DNA from: Streptomyces neyagawaensis
GTDB taxonomy: Bacteria; Actinomycetota; Actinomycetes; Streptomycetales; Streptomycetaceae
Assembly: GCF_023516595.1 (NCBI RefSeq)
Contig: NZ_JAMGBG010000083.1
Span: 1 to 64,000 of the forward strand
Direction of reading: 5' to 3'
Length of the DNA stretch: 64,000 nt
Positions within the stretch are counted from its first letter, which is position 1; each line of letters begins with the position of its first letter. The position numbers and the translations under genes are program-made. The notes beneath the pieces are model-generated. The model was not told the DNA's origin. It searched no databases and saw only the letters and a program-made list of their open reading frames with translations. Positions 34,780 to 42,713 of this stretch are shown piece by piece.

Positions 34780-34986
34780 TCAGGATGCGGGAGGGACGGC
34801 GCGGGTGAGGGGATCCAGGTCGGCGTAGAGGGCGGCGTGGAGCGCGGCCGCGAGTTCGCGGGCCCGCTCTTCGTTCCGGACGCCGTGCGTCATGAAGTAG
34901 ATCGGGCCGGTCCAGCACTGGTGCTTTTCGGATTCGATGGCGACGAAGACGGCCTGCTGTGGGGTGAAAAGGGCGGTCCACGCGGA
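34780..34986 (-). pseudogene. Beheaded coding fragment, 68 codons, next to SIP gene
   Basis: The frame reads SAWTALFTPQQAVFVAIESE, then KHQCWTGPIYFMTHGVRNEE, then an Ala-rich helix ending in TRAVPPAS and a stop. Codon use is clean GC3-rich Streptomyces coding, but no start codon exists near the siderophore-reductase stop; the frame continues upstream only as antisense-like noise inside that gene. It looks like the C-terminus of a gene whose 5' part was deleted. Family not recognised. Confidence 0.45.
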
Positions 34987-35011
34987 CGGCCTCGACCCAA
35001 CACCCCGGCCG

Positions 35012-35809
35012 TCATCCCGGAGTCGCCCTGCCGTGACGCCAGTAACCGACGAAAGTGATGTCGGACTTGTCGACGCCGCGCTCATGGACGAGGTGCCGCC
35101 GCAGTGTCGTGGGCAGGTGATTCTCACCCGCCACGAAGGTGGCGAAACGCCCTGCCGGCAGGGCGGCCTTCATCACGGTGTCGAGAGCGTAGCGCCCCGG
35201 AAGTCCGGGGCGGCCGTCGCGCGGAAGCCAGTGCACGATGACGTTCTGCGGCGTGTTCAACTGCTGGATGTCCGCGCTGCTGGGTACCTCGAGGAACACT
35301 TCGCTGGGCAACGCGCCCTCGTCGGAGTCCAGGATGGACAGGATGGCCGGCACCGCGGTCTCGTCCCCTACGAGCAGTTGCCATTCCACGCCATGGGGCG
35401 GGCTGTAGGTGGCTCCCTCGTCGAGGATGCCGACCGGTTCGCCGGGGCGGGCACCCCGCGCCCAGGTGGAGGCCGGACTGTCGCCTTCGTGGAGCACGAA
35501 CTCGATGTCCATTTCGTTGCGGTCTGGCCAGAAGTGCCGGACCGTGTAGAAACGGACGTAGGGGCGTACCGCCTTGCCCGTCATCATGTACTGCGCCATC
35601 CATGTGGCGTCGGACCGGGAGGGCAGCCAGAGCCGGTCCTGGCCGGGCCGCCGGAACAGGAGCCTGAAGGCCTGGTCCACTCCGATCGGCCGGAAGTCCT
35701 TGAGGTCCTCTCCACCCACGGTCACCAGCAAGAAGTTTCCGGTCCTCCACTCCTTGCGCATGACTTCGACCGACAGCATCCGACGGCTGACGGGCTTGAT
35801 CCGGTTCAT
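35012..35809 (-). CDS. Second siderophore-interacting protein (ferric-siderophore reductase)
   Basis: A 265-aa SIP-family flavoprotein, clearly divergent from the 18-kb paralogue: VRFYTVRHF (RxYT FAD motif, Tyr retained), GDETAVPAIL in the NAD(P)H-binding half, and the ITFVGYWRHG end. ATG 35809 follows AGAGGA by 7 nt. It is divergent from an AraC regulator and has a palindromic iron box about 70 bp upstream. This suggests a second siderophore-uptake function, perhaps for a xenosiderophore, since no biosynthetic or transport genes accompany it. Confidence 0.9.
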   Translation of the reverse strand: MNRIKPVSRRMLSVEVMRKEWRTGNFLLVTVGGEDLKDFRPIGVDQAFRLLFRRPGQDRLWLPSRSDATWMAQYMMTGKAVRPYVRFYTVRHFWPDRNEMDIEFVLHEGDSPASTWARGARPGEPVGILDEGATYSPPHGVEWQLLVGDETAVPAILSILDSDEGALPSEVFLEVPSSADIQQLNTPQNVIVHWLPRDGRPGLPGRYALDTVMKAALPAGRFATFVAGENHLPTTLRRHLVHERGVDKSDITFVGYWRHGRATPG

Positions 35810-35878
35810 GGTGACGTCCTCTTCCCATGCGTCGACGCCGCAACGCGAGGTGGGTACGCACCACGCCCCGGGCATCAA

Positions 35879-35894
35879 GTTAGGCATGCCTAAC
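35879..35894. promoter_or_regulatory. Iron box between SIP and AraC genes
   Basis: GTTAGGCATGCCTAAC is a perfect 16-bp palindrome matching the core of the IdeR/DmdR iron box (TTAGG...CCTAA). It lies between divergent promoters and probably gives iron repression of the reductase and possibly of the regulator. Confidence 0.85.
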
Positions 35895-36014
35895 CGTAGG
35901 ATGGGGCTTGTGCGCATGGTGGCCATGCGATACCCCGGAACGGCCAGACCGTGATCGGAGCACGGGGCGAACGGGACTGCTGGGCCAGGACGGGACGGAT
36001 CGGCGGATGGAGAG

Positions 36015-36779
36015 ATGAGCGTCAAGGCTCAGGTGACAGCTCTGGGCGAGGGAGCCGCCTCGCCGATCCTGAGCATCGATCACCAGCATGCGCATCCGCC
36101 CCTCCAGGTGGCACCCCATACCCATGCGGAGCCGATGCTGCTGTGGGCGTCGACCACTTCCGTCACCCTGCGCACGGTCTCGCACGACTGGCTGGTGCCT
36201 CCGGGGCACGGCCTGTGGATTCCCGGCCGTGTCGAGCACACGGGGACGACACGGCATGCCGGTGAACTGTGCGTCATCCGGTTCATGGCCACGCGCTGCC
36301 CCATCGACTGGGCGCGGCCCACCGGCGTCGCCGTCGGGCCGCTGCTTCGTGAGCTCATCCGATACCTGCGGGCCGAGCCGGACGCGGCGAACCGCCGGCA
36401 TGCCGAAGCTCTCCTCTTCGAAGTCCTCCGGCCGCTGCCGACCCACTCGATCCAGGTGCCCATTCCCGCCGAACCGCGCTTGCGTACGATCACCGAGCGA
36501 CTCATCGAATCGCCCGGAGATCAGCGAGAACTGGCGATGTGGGCGGCGGAGGTGCACAGCGGGGTACGTACGCTGTCACGGCTCTTCCTCGCCGAGACGG
36601 GACTGACCTTCTCGCAGTGGAGGACTCGGGTCCGTGTCCGCGCCGCAGTAGGCCATCTGGCGACCGGCGCGTCCGTCAAGGCCACCGCGCGGGCTGTGGG
36701 ATACCGAAAGCCCAGCGCCTTCATCGCCGCCTTTCAGCGCGTGACTGGCCAGACGCCCGGTACCTACGGGGGCGAGTAG
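36015..36779 (+). CDS. AraC-family regulator of the adjacent siderophore reductase
   Basis: A 254-aa protein with an N-terminal cupin-like sensory domain (HQHAHPPLQVAPHTHAEPML, then WLVPPGHGLWIPGRVEH) and a C-terminal AraC DNA-binding domain (~155-250: WAAEVHSGVRTLSRLFLAET, then VKATARAVGYRKPSAFIAAF). The histidine-rich N-terminus could bind metal. Divergent pairing with the SIP gene over one iron box suggests it activates that gene in response to a ferric siderophore or metal (inference). Confidence 0.88.
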   Translation: MSVKAQVTALGEGAASPILSIDHQHAHPPLQVAPHTHAEPMLLWASTTSVTLRTVSHDWLVPPGHGLWIPGRVEHTGTTRHAGELCVIRFMATRCPIDWARPTGVAVGPLLRELIRYLRAEPDAANRRHAEALLFEVLRPLPTHSIQVPIPAEPRLRTITERLIESPGDQRELAMWAAEVHSGVRTLSRLFLAETGLTFSQWRTRVRVRAAVGHLATGASVKATARAVGYRKPSAFIAAFQRVTGQTPGTYGGE

Positions 36780-36806
36780 GAGCCATGCAGCGAGTGCGGT
36801 TGGGAA

Positions 36807-37274
36807 TCAAGCCCAGGTATGGGCCCAAGGCACCTGCGTGTTCACCGGGCCAGGGCGATCGCTCCCTCCCGCCGAAACACCACCCCTACACCTGACCAGC
36901 GGAAACGAACCCGTCGCTCCCGGAAGGACAACGGCTTCAGACAAGGACTTGTCGCCGTTCTTCGCACCGGAGTTGGTGAACCCGGCGGCGATCTTGTCGG
37001 CCCAGGTCTGGGTGTACCAGCGCTTGCTGCCGGCCTCGGCGAAGGTGTGGAAGGCGGCGGAGTCGGTGCCCATGTAGGTGGAGGCACCGAAGATGATCGC
37101 GTCGGCGGCGTCCAGCTGCACCCACTGCTCATCCGTGATCGTGTCCACGGGAGTGGAGATCACCTCGGCACCGGACTGCGCGGCACCACGCGCCACGGCC
37201 TCGGCTATCACGGCGGTGTGGTCGTAGCCGGAATGGAAAGCGAAGGCGACAGCGGGACGGGAGAGAGAGGACAT
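36807..37274 (-). pseudogene. Flavodoxin/NAD(P)H:quinone reductase-like gene, truncated at the 3' end
   Basis: Residues 1-~112 form a good WrbA/flavodoxin-family N-terminus: FHSGYDHTAVIAEAVARGAA (the FMN phosphate loop), ADAIIFGASTYMGTDSAAF, and WADKIAAGFTNSGAKNGDKS. At that point family members continue with the dimer helix and a second flavin-contacting segment, but here the frame departs into low-complexity sequence ending VNTQVPWAHTWA. About the last third of the fold is missing. GAGGAG lies 10 nt before the ATG, so a non-functional product could still be made. Confidence 0.65.
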
Positions 37275-37385
37275 GGGGATATCGCTCCTCGAAAAGCATT
37301 GCGTGAATCGTGCTCCGGAAGCGTGGCACGGAATTCGAATGCGAAGGCAGGAAGGATGAGTCCCTGGCTGCGCTGTCCCTGTTCG

Positions 37386-37690
37386 TATGCCGGGCCACGA
37401 CGAAGCCCTTGGCGTCCTTGGACCTGTTCACGGTGTTGATCGTGAGCTTCAGTTCGGCCTTGGGCCCTTCCGCGAACTGACCACGGTGGGCGGAGTCGGC
37501 CCGGACAATGGCGAGTTCAGGGTGGAGCCGGCGGGCGGGGGTCAGCAGGTCCCTGGCCGGCTTACGGTCGTGCGGACCGGCCGAGGTCACCATGACGTCC
37601 AGTGGGAGGCCGTGCGTCTCGATCAGGACTCCGACTTCCCCGTCGGGCCACCAAACTCGGTCAGAAGGCGACTCCCACGGTCACGTCGAA
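37386..37690 (-). mobile_element. IS5-family transposase remnant
   Basis: The minus frame reads DRVWWPDGEVGVLIETHGLP, then LDVMVTSAGPHDRKPARDLL, then HPELAIVRADSAHRGQ and AELKLTINTVNRSKDAKGF. These are the central part of an IS5-family DDE transposase, including the second-Asp motif (ADSAHRG; usually ADSAYRG). An in-frame stop precedes it and similarity ends abruptly after KGFVV, so both ends are lost. It is not evidently the same copy as the one at window position 1. Confidence 0.75.
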
Positions 37691-37839
37691 ACGCCTCCCG
37701 CCCCGGTTACAAAGCCATGCTCCGAACGCAACCGTTCCGCAGGTTCCCGTTGTTCCCGTCGCTTCCTGGCTGCGGCCTCCTGAGCCTGACGAACCTCGTC
37801 AGGCTCAGCGACGGCGGACCGGGGCCAGTGGTTGCCGGA

Positions 37840-38922
37840 TCAGGTGTGGACCGGCTCGCGGGCCGGGCAGTCCAGCGAGAACGAGCGGAAGGCGTGGGCG
37901 AGGAGCGAGAGGGTTGTGTGGCGGTACCAGCCGGTGATGGCGCGGACCTGGTAGGCGTCCAGGCCGACCTCTCTTCGTAGGACGGCCAGACAGCGCTGGG
38001 TGGTCGCCTGGGCCCGTACCGCGCGGATGAACTCCGTGACGGTGGTGGAGTGTCCGGCGCACAGATACGACTGCGGGCGGCGGGACGGGGCCGTCGGCTG
38101 GTGGATCAGCAGCCAGTGGGCGCGTCGGCCGGCCGCCGGGCCCCGCAGGCGCACGGTCTGCCAGGGCAGCGTGTTGACCCCGGCCGTCCGGCCGCCGGGC
38201 GGGGGCGCCAGCAGGTCGTCCGCCATGCCGCGCGGCAGCAGGGCCGCGGTGTCCTCGGGGTTCAGCTTCAGGACGTAGGGCACGCCCCGTTCCTCCAGCC
38301 AGAGGCGGAGGTCCTCGTCCCACAGCTCGCGCTCCGGCACGCTCACCCACGGCAGGTGCGGGCCGTCGTCCAGCACCCGGGCGATCATCTGCTGGTTCAG
38401 CCGGGCCTTCGAGGCGTACTGCGCCCGCTGCGGCAGGACCGCGGACATGCCCCGGGACCGGTCCCGCAGCCACTCACGGGGCAGATACAGTTCCCGGTCG
38501 AGAACCGAGGTGCCGTGTTCCGAGACATAGCTGAGGAACAGCCCTATCTGACAGTTCTCCATCCGCCCGTGCTCGCTGGAGTACTGCCAGGCCGTCCCCG
38601 CCGAATGTCTGCCCTTTTTCACGAAGGTCTGCTGGGCGGTGACGAGAACCGGGCGGTCGCGGTCACCCTGACCGGTCTCCGGGACACGGGTGTTCCGCAG
38701 CACATAGGCGCGGAGGTCGTCGCGTACGGCGTCGGCGTCCCACTTCGCCGTGCGCAGCAGTCGCTGCATTCCGTCGGGGCCGACTTCCCTGGCGCGTGAG
38801 GCGAGTGCGAAGGCGGTCTTGCGCAGCTCGCTCGACAACAGCCCTTCCATGTACGAAATCACGAGTCTCCGGGGTTCCGCCCGCGAGAACCGATGCGAAA
38901 TCAGGTCCGTCAGCTCGTTCAT
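37840..38922 (-). CDS. IS701-like transposase homologue lacking catalytic residues (domesticated?)
   Basis: A 360-aa protein with full-length IS701/DDE_5-type architecture: an N-terminal LISYMEGLLSSELRKTAFAL-like region (here VISYMEGLLSS), MQRLLRTAKWDADAVRDDLR, ENCQIGLFLSYVSEHG, DRELYLPREWL, and WLEERGVPYVLKLN. The usual catalytic VVDETGFLKKG is VTAQQTFVKKG here, and the usual TGDEVYG segment reads SVPEREL, so the first two acidic residues appear lost while the frame is intact. No flanking inverted repeats were seen. Such homologues recur beside actinomycete biosynthetic clusters. ATG 38922 (AAGGTGAG upstream) is preferred to GTG 38937. Confidence 0.75.
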   Translation of the reverse strand: MNELTDLISHRFSRAEPRRLVISYMEGLLSSELRKTAFALASRAREVGPDGMQRLLRTAKWDADAVRDDLRAYVLRNTRVPETGQGDRDRPVLVTAQQTFVKKGRHSAGTAWQYSSEHGRMENCQIGLFLSYVSEHGTSVLDRELYLPREWLRDRSRGMSAVLPQRAQYASKARLNQQMIARVLDDGPHLPWVSVPERELWDEDLRLWLEERGVPYVLKLNPEDTAALLPRGMADDLLAPPPGGRTAGVNTLPWQTVRLRGPAAGRRAHWLLIHQPTAPSRRPQSYLCAGHSTTVTEFIRAVRAQATTQRCLAVLRREVGLDAYQVRAITGWYRHTTLSLLAHAFRSFSLDCPAREPVHT

Positions 38923-39105
38923 GATGCTCACCTTCACTCGCTGATCCGTCCGAATGGGAGCGCTCTCAGGGAAGACGTTAGCGAGTCACGGTTTGCCGGC
39001 GCTTTCGGTGAGCGCGGGCGACGGAAACGACGGGGAAAGAACGGAGGGTTTCACCGTTCAGGAACCTGTTCAGGAAGCTGTTCAGGGAGCAGTTGGGGAA
39101 CCCGT

Positions 39106-42100
39106 TCAGGAGGCGTGCAGCGCGCGGGTCAGTTCGGTGACGCCGGGTGTCTCCTTGCCGAGGTCGTCGAGCAGCTTGCGCAGCCTGACGGTGTGCCCCT
39201 CCCACACCGGCGCCCGCAGGAGCCGGAACGCGGCGAGGGCCTCCCACAGGTGCAGCAGCGCGGTGTCGCGCTCGCCCCTCAGCGCCTCCGCGCAGGCGAG
39301 GTCCACCTGGACGCGGGCCTGGAGGAAGCGGTCCCCGATGCCGCCCGCGGCCTCGTAGGCGTCCCGCAGGGTGGCCACCGCCTCGTCCAGGCAGAACTGG
39401 CGCCACTGGACCTCGCCGAGGACGCGCAGCCCGTACGCCTCCCCCATGCGGTCTCCCTGGACGCGGGTCAGCTGCACGACCTTGCGTCCGGCCCGCTCGG
39501 CCTCGCGCAGTTCCCCGGTACGCAGCAGGGCCTCGGCCAGCCGGTAGATGTTCTGCGTCTTGCTGCGCAGCGCGTAGTCGCCCTCGCTCGCGGCGATGGC
39601 CTGGCGGGTGAGCCGGATGCCGAGGCGGACGTTGCCCCGTTCCACCTCGATCTGGGCCAGCAGTCCGACCGCGTGGGCCCGGCCGCTGATGTCCTCGGTC
39701 CGGTCGAACAGGTCGAGGGCCGCCCGGCAGTGGTCGGCGGCCCGGTCGAGGTCGCCGGCGAAGCGGAGGCAGACGGCGATGTTGCGCAGCGCCAGGGCCT
39801 GGCCCTGGACGTCGCCCGCCTCCTCCAGGTGTTCCATGGCCTGTTCCAGGAGCGGCTCCGCCTGCTGGTACTGGCGCTGGTAGATGGCGAGTGCCCCGAG
39901 GGAGCGCAGCATCATGCCGACGCCGAGTTCGTCTCCCGCCTCGCGCGCGGCCATGAGCGCCCACTCGGTGGTGGAGCGCCAGTCGACGGGGTGGCCGCGG
40001 GTCTCGCACAGCGGTACCAGCCGGGCCGCCAGGGCCCAGGCGGGGAAGGCGCGGCCGGACTCCGCGCAGACCCGGACCAGGTCGATGAGGATCGGGCGTT
40101 CCGTCTCGAACCATTCCATGGGGCAGCCGAGGATGTGCTCGATCTGCCGGGTCGCCAGGGGCAGGTCGCCCGGTCCCGGCAGCGGGGGCAGATGGCCCTT
40201 GCCGCTGAGCTGCTCGTGCGCCGTGTCGGCCAGGACGAGGAGGGTGGCGACGGTGCGGTCCAGGGCCGCCTCGCGTTCGGCCGGCGTGTCCTCCTCGTGC
40301 GCCCGCTCCCAGGCGAACAGGCGCAGCAGGTCGAGGAAGCGGTAGCGGGGGCTGCCGAGCCGGCCGTGCGGGGACACCTCCAGCAGTTGGGCGTCGACGA
40401 GGACGTCGAGGAGGTCCTCGGCGTGGTCGAGGTCGGTGCCGAGCGCGGCCGCCCCGACCCAGGCCGAGAAGTGGGACAGGCTCAGCAGACCGAGTCTGCG
40501 GTACATCTGGGCGGCGGCCGGGGGCAGTTCGCGGTAGCTGAGGGCGAACTCGGCGCGCAGGCCGCCGTGGTCGGGGCTGAGCAGGTCCAGTCGGCGACGG
40601 CGGTCGGCGAGCCGGGCGACCAGCTGGGACAGCGAGCGGTGCGGTTTGTTGACGAGTTGGGCGCCGAGGATGCGCAGGGCGAGCGGCAGGCCGTCGCACA
40701 GCTGGGCCAGTCGGGCGGCCATGCCGGGTTCCGCGCCGACCCGCTCGGGTCCGATCATGACGCCCAGCATCCGGCACGCCTCGTCGGTGTTCAGGGGTCT
40801 GAGGGGGATGCGCAGCACGGGGTAGTCGCCGGTGAGGTCACCCAGGGGGTCGCGGCTGGTGATGACGACGCAGCAGTCGCCGCGGCCCGGGAAGAGCGGC
40901 AGGATCTGGTCGATCGAGCGCACGTTGTCCAGGACGATCAGCATGCGCTTGCCGTCCATCAGGCTGCGGTACAGCGCGGCGCGTTCCTTGAGGTCGGCGG
41001 GGATGAGGGCGCCGTGGACGCCGAGGGCGCGCAGGGAGCTGTCCAGCGCCTTCATGGCGGACACGGGTTTCTCGTGCACGTCGTAGCCGCAGAGGTCCAT
41101 GAACAGCTGGCCGTCGGGGTAGTGCTCGGCGACCCGGTTGGCCCAGTGGATGGCGAGGGCGCTCTTGCCGACGCCGCTGGCCCCGGAGAGCGCGGCGATC
41201 GCCAGGGGTTCGGCGGAGGCGGAGGTGTGCACCAGCTCGTCGAGCAGGGCGATCTCCTCCTCGCGGCCGGTGAAGGCGGCGGCGGGCAGGGGTAGTTGGG
41301 CGGGCGTGGAGGTCGCTGCCGAGGTACGGGGGTGGGGCGGCTGGTCCCGGGTGACGGCCGTCTCCGAGTCCTGGAGTATGCGCCGGTGGAGCTGCTGGAG
41401 CGCGGGGCCCGGCTCTATGCCGAGTTCCTCCACCAGGATCTTGCGTCCGGCGCGGTAGGTCTCCAGGGCGTCGGCGCGCCGGCCGGCGAGGTGCTGGGCC
41501 GACATCAGGTGCAGCCGGGCCTGTTCGCGCAGGGGGTGCTCCTCGACGAGGGTGACGAGTCGGTCGGCCGCCGCCCGGTAGCGGCCGAGCTGGATCTGGA
41601 GGGCGGCGTACTCCTCGTTGAGATCGAGCCACAGTTCGCCGAGGCGGGCGCCGGCGTGGTCGAGGTGGCCGCCCGTGAGCCCTTCGAGGGGCGGCCCGTA
41701 CCACATGTCGAGCAGCCGTTCGTAGCAGCTCGCGGCCTCCTCGGTGCGGCCCTCGGCGGCGGCCGTGCGGGCTTCGGCGAGCAGGGCGTGGGCGGCCTGT
41801 ACGTCGATGCGGTGGTCGCCCTGGATGAGGGTGTATCCGTGGTGGGCGGTCCTGATGAGTTCGTCGTCGACGGCGGCGCTCCGGAAGATCCTCCGGAGCG
41901 CCGTGATACAGATGGCGATCTGGTTGCGGGCGGTCGTCGGGGGTGCCCCCTGCCACACGGCTTCGATGAGGCTGTCGACGGAGACGACCTGTCCGGCCGA
42001 CAGGACGAGCATCGCGAGGACCTTCCGCTGTCGTGCTCCGCCGAGCGCGAGCGGTTCGCCCTCGATCTCGGCCTTGAGCGGGCCGAGCACCCTGAAGGAC

Positions 42101-42129
42101 AACCGGCGCAACGAGACACCCTCCGTCAC
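39106..42129 (-). CDS. SARP/AfsR-like pathway regulator (OmpR HTH + BTAD + NB-ARC + TPR)
   Basis: About 1,007 aa. An OmpR-type winged helix (~5-95; LGGARQRKVLAMLVLSAG), a BTAD domain (~100-245), then a STAND/NB-ARC ATPase (~280-560; P-loop SGASGVGKSALAI, Walker B MLIVLDNV, CDGLPLALRILG), and TPR repeats to the end. It should activate the cluster from direct repeats at its promoters, using ATP and a ligand or partner sensed by the TPRs. Start is uncertain among GTG 42153, GTG 42129 (GGAAGG 9 nt upstream) and TTG 42111 (GGAGGG 7 nt upstream). The winged helix begins right after the last. Confidence 0.9.
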   Translation of the reverse strand: MTEGVSLRRLSFRVLGPLKAEIEGEPLALGGARQRKVLAMLVLSAGQVVSVDSLIEAVWQGAPPTTARNQIAICITALRRIFRSAAVDDELIRTAHHGYTLIQGDHRIDVQAAHALLAEARTAAAEGRTEEAASCYERLLDMWYGPPLEGLTGGHLDHAGARLGELWLDLNEEYAALQIQLGRYRAAADRLVTLVEEHPLREQARLHLMSAQHLAGRRADALETYRAGRKILVEELGIEPGPALQQLHRRILQDSETAVTRDQPPHPRTSAATSTPAQLPLPAAAFTGREEEIALLDELVHTSASAEPLAIAALSGASGVGKSALAIHWANRVAEHYPDGQLFMDLCGYDVHEKPVSAMKALDSSLRALGVHGALIPADLKERAALYRSLMDGKRMLIVLDNVRSIDQILPLFPGRGDCCVVITSRDPLGDLTGDYPVLRIPLRPLNTDEACRMLGVMIGPERVGAEPGMAARLAQLCDGLPLALRILGAQLVNKPHRSLSQLVARLADRRRRLDLLSPDHGGLRAEFALSYRELPPAAAQMYRRLGLLSLSHFSAWVGAAALGTDLDHAEDLLDVLVDAQLLEVSPHGRLGSPRYRFLDLLRLFAWERAHEEDTPAEREAALDRTVATLLVLADTAHEQLSGKGHLPPLPGPGDLPLATRQIEHILGCPMEWFETERPILIDLVRVCAESGRAFPAWALAARLVPLCETRGHPVDWRSTTEWALMAAREAGDELGVGMMLRSLGALAIYQRQYQQAEPLLEQAMEHLEEAGDVQGQALALRNIAVCLRFAGDLDRAADHCRAALDLFDRTEDISGRAHAVGLLAQIEVERGNVRLGIRLTRQAIAASEGDYALRSKTQNIYRLAEALLRTGELREAERAGRKVVQLTRVQGDRMGEAYGLRVLGEVQWRQFCLDEAVATLRDAYEAAGGIGDRFLQARVQVDLACAEALRGERDTALLHLWEALAAFRLLRAPVWEGHTVRLRKLLDDLGKETPGVTELTRALHAS

Positions 42130-42153
42130 CTTGAGCAACCTTCCACCCGTCAC

Positions 42154-42321
42154 CCCCTCGGCCGTGCTGCCACACGGGAAAGGGGGAGGGGGAACATCAC
42201 CGTACGCGCTGACACGTGATTCGTTGCCATTGCCGGCTCATCCGAGACGCGCGTTTCCCGCCAAACTCCGGATGAAGTGTTGAATGGTTTTCAGCTGCAT
42301 TTCGATGCGTTCGCGCCAGCC
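42154..42321. promoter_or_regulatory. Upstream region of the SARP gene
   Basis: 168 bp between the SARP start and the stop of the small secreted peptide gene, both on the minus strand. It would carry the SARP promoter. I see no palindrome or repeat strong enough to name an operator. Confidence 0.25.
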
Positions 42322-42549
42322 TCAGGTCCAGGGGAACTCACGGCCCGCGGGATTCGTCCAGGGCAGGTCGTCCTCGGTCCGCTCCCCGGACGGCTGCACA
42401 AGGGTCGCACCGCTTAATTCACCCCCTGTAAAGCTGGTGGACATACCCGGCGTCGCCGCCTGCGCGGCGGCCGGGGTCACGAGGACGAGGGTGGTGGCCA
42501 GCAGTGCCGTACAGATGGCGGCCACCAAGTGAATACCGGTCCGGACCAT
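42322..42549 (-). CDS. Small secreted peptide precursor with a TTA codon, 75 aa
   Basis: MVRTGIHLVA followed by a hydrophobic AICTALLATTLVLVTPAAA and an AQA-A signal-peptidase site predicts Sec export, leaving about 43 residues. The mature part is Thr/Ser/Gly-rich, then acidic, and ends with two related PWT motifs (DDLPWTNPAG and REFPWT). It has no cysteines. GAGAGGAAG precedes ATG 42549. Codon 45 is TTA (42415-42417), so translation should need bldA. Placed between the SARP regulator and the ABC exporter. Function unknown: signalling peptide, RiPP-like precursor or accessory secreted factor are all open. Confidence 0.7.
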   Translation of the reverse strand: MVRTGIHLVAAICTALLATTLVLVTPAAAQAATPGMSTSFTGGELSGATLVQPSGERTEDDLPWTNPAGREFPWT

Positions 42550-42713
42550 GTGACTTCCTCTCCATAAAAGCGGCCACCGAAGCGACCTGAACAATGGCGA
42601 GCGTACCTCCGGGGTCTTTCGGTGTTGTTTTGGTGTCATTTTCAGGCGGCAAACAGGGCCATTCATTGGCTCATTTCGATGGGTGCAACAGGAAACGATC
42701 GGCCTGGTGGTGT

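Noticed and set aside
37129..37593. 154-codon minus-strand ORF as an intact gene
   Set aside because: Only its first half is an IS5 transposase remnant; the second half is an out-of-frame reading of the flavodoxin gene.
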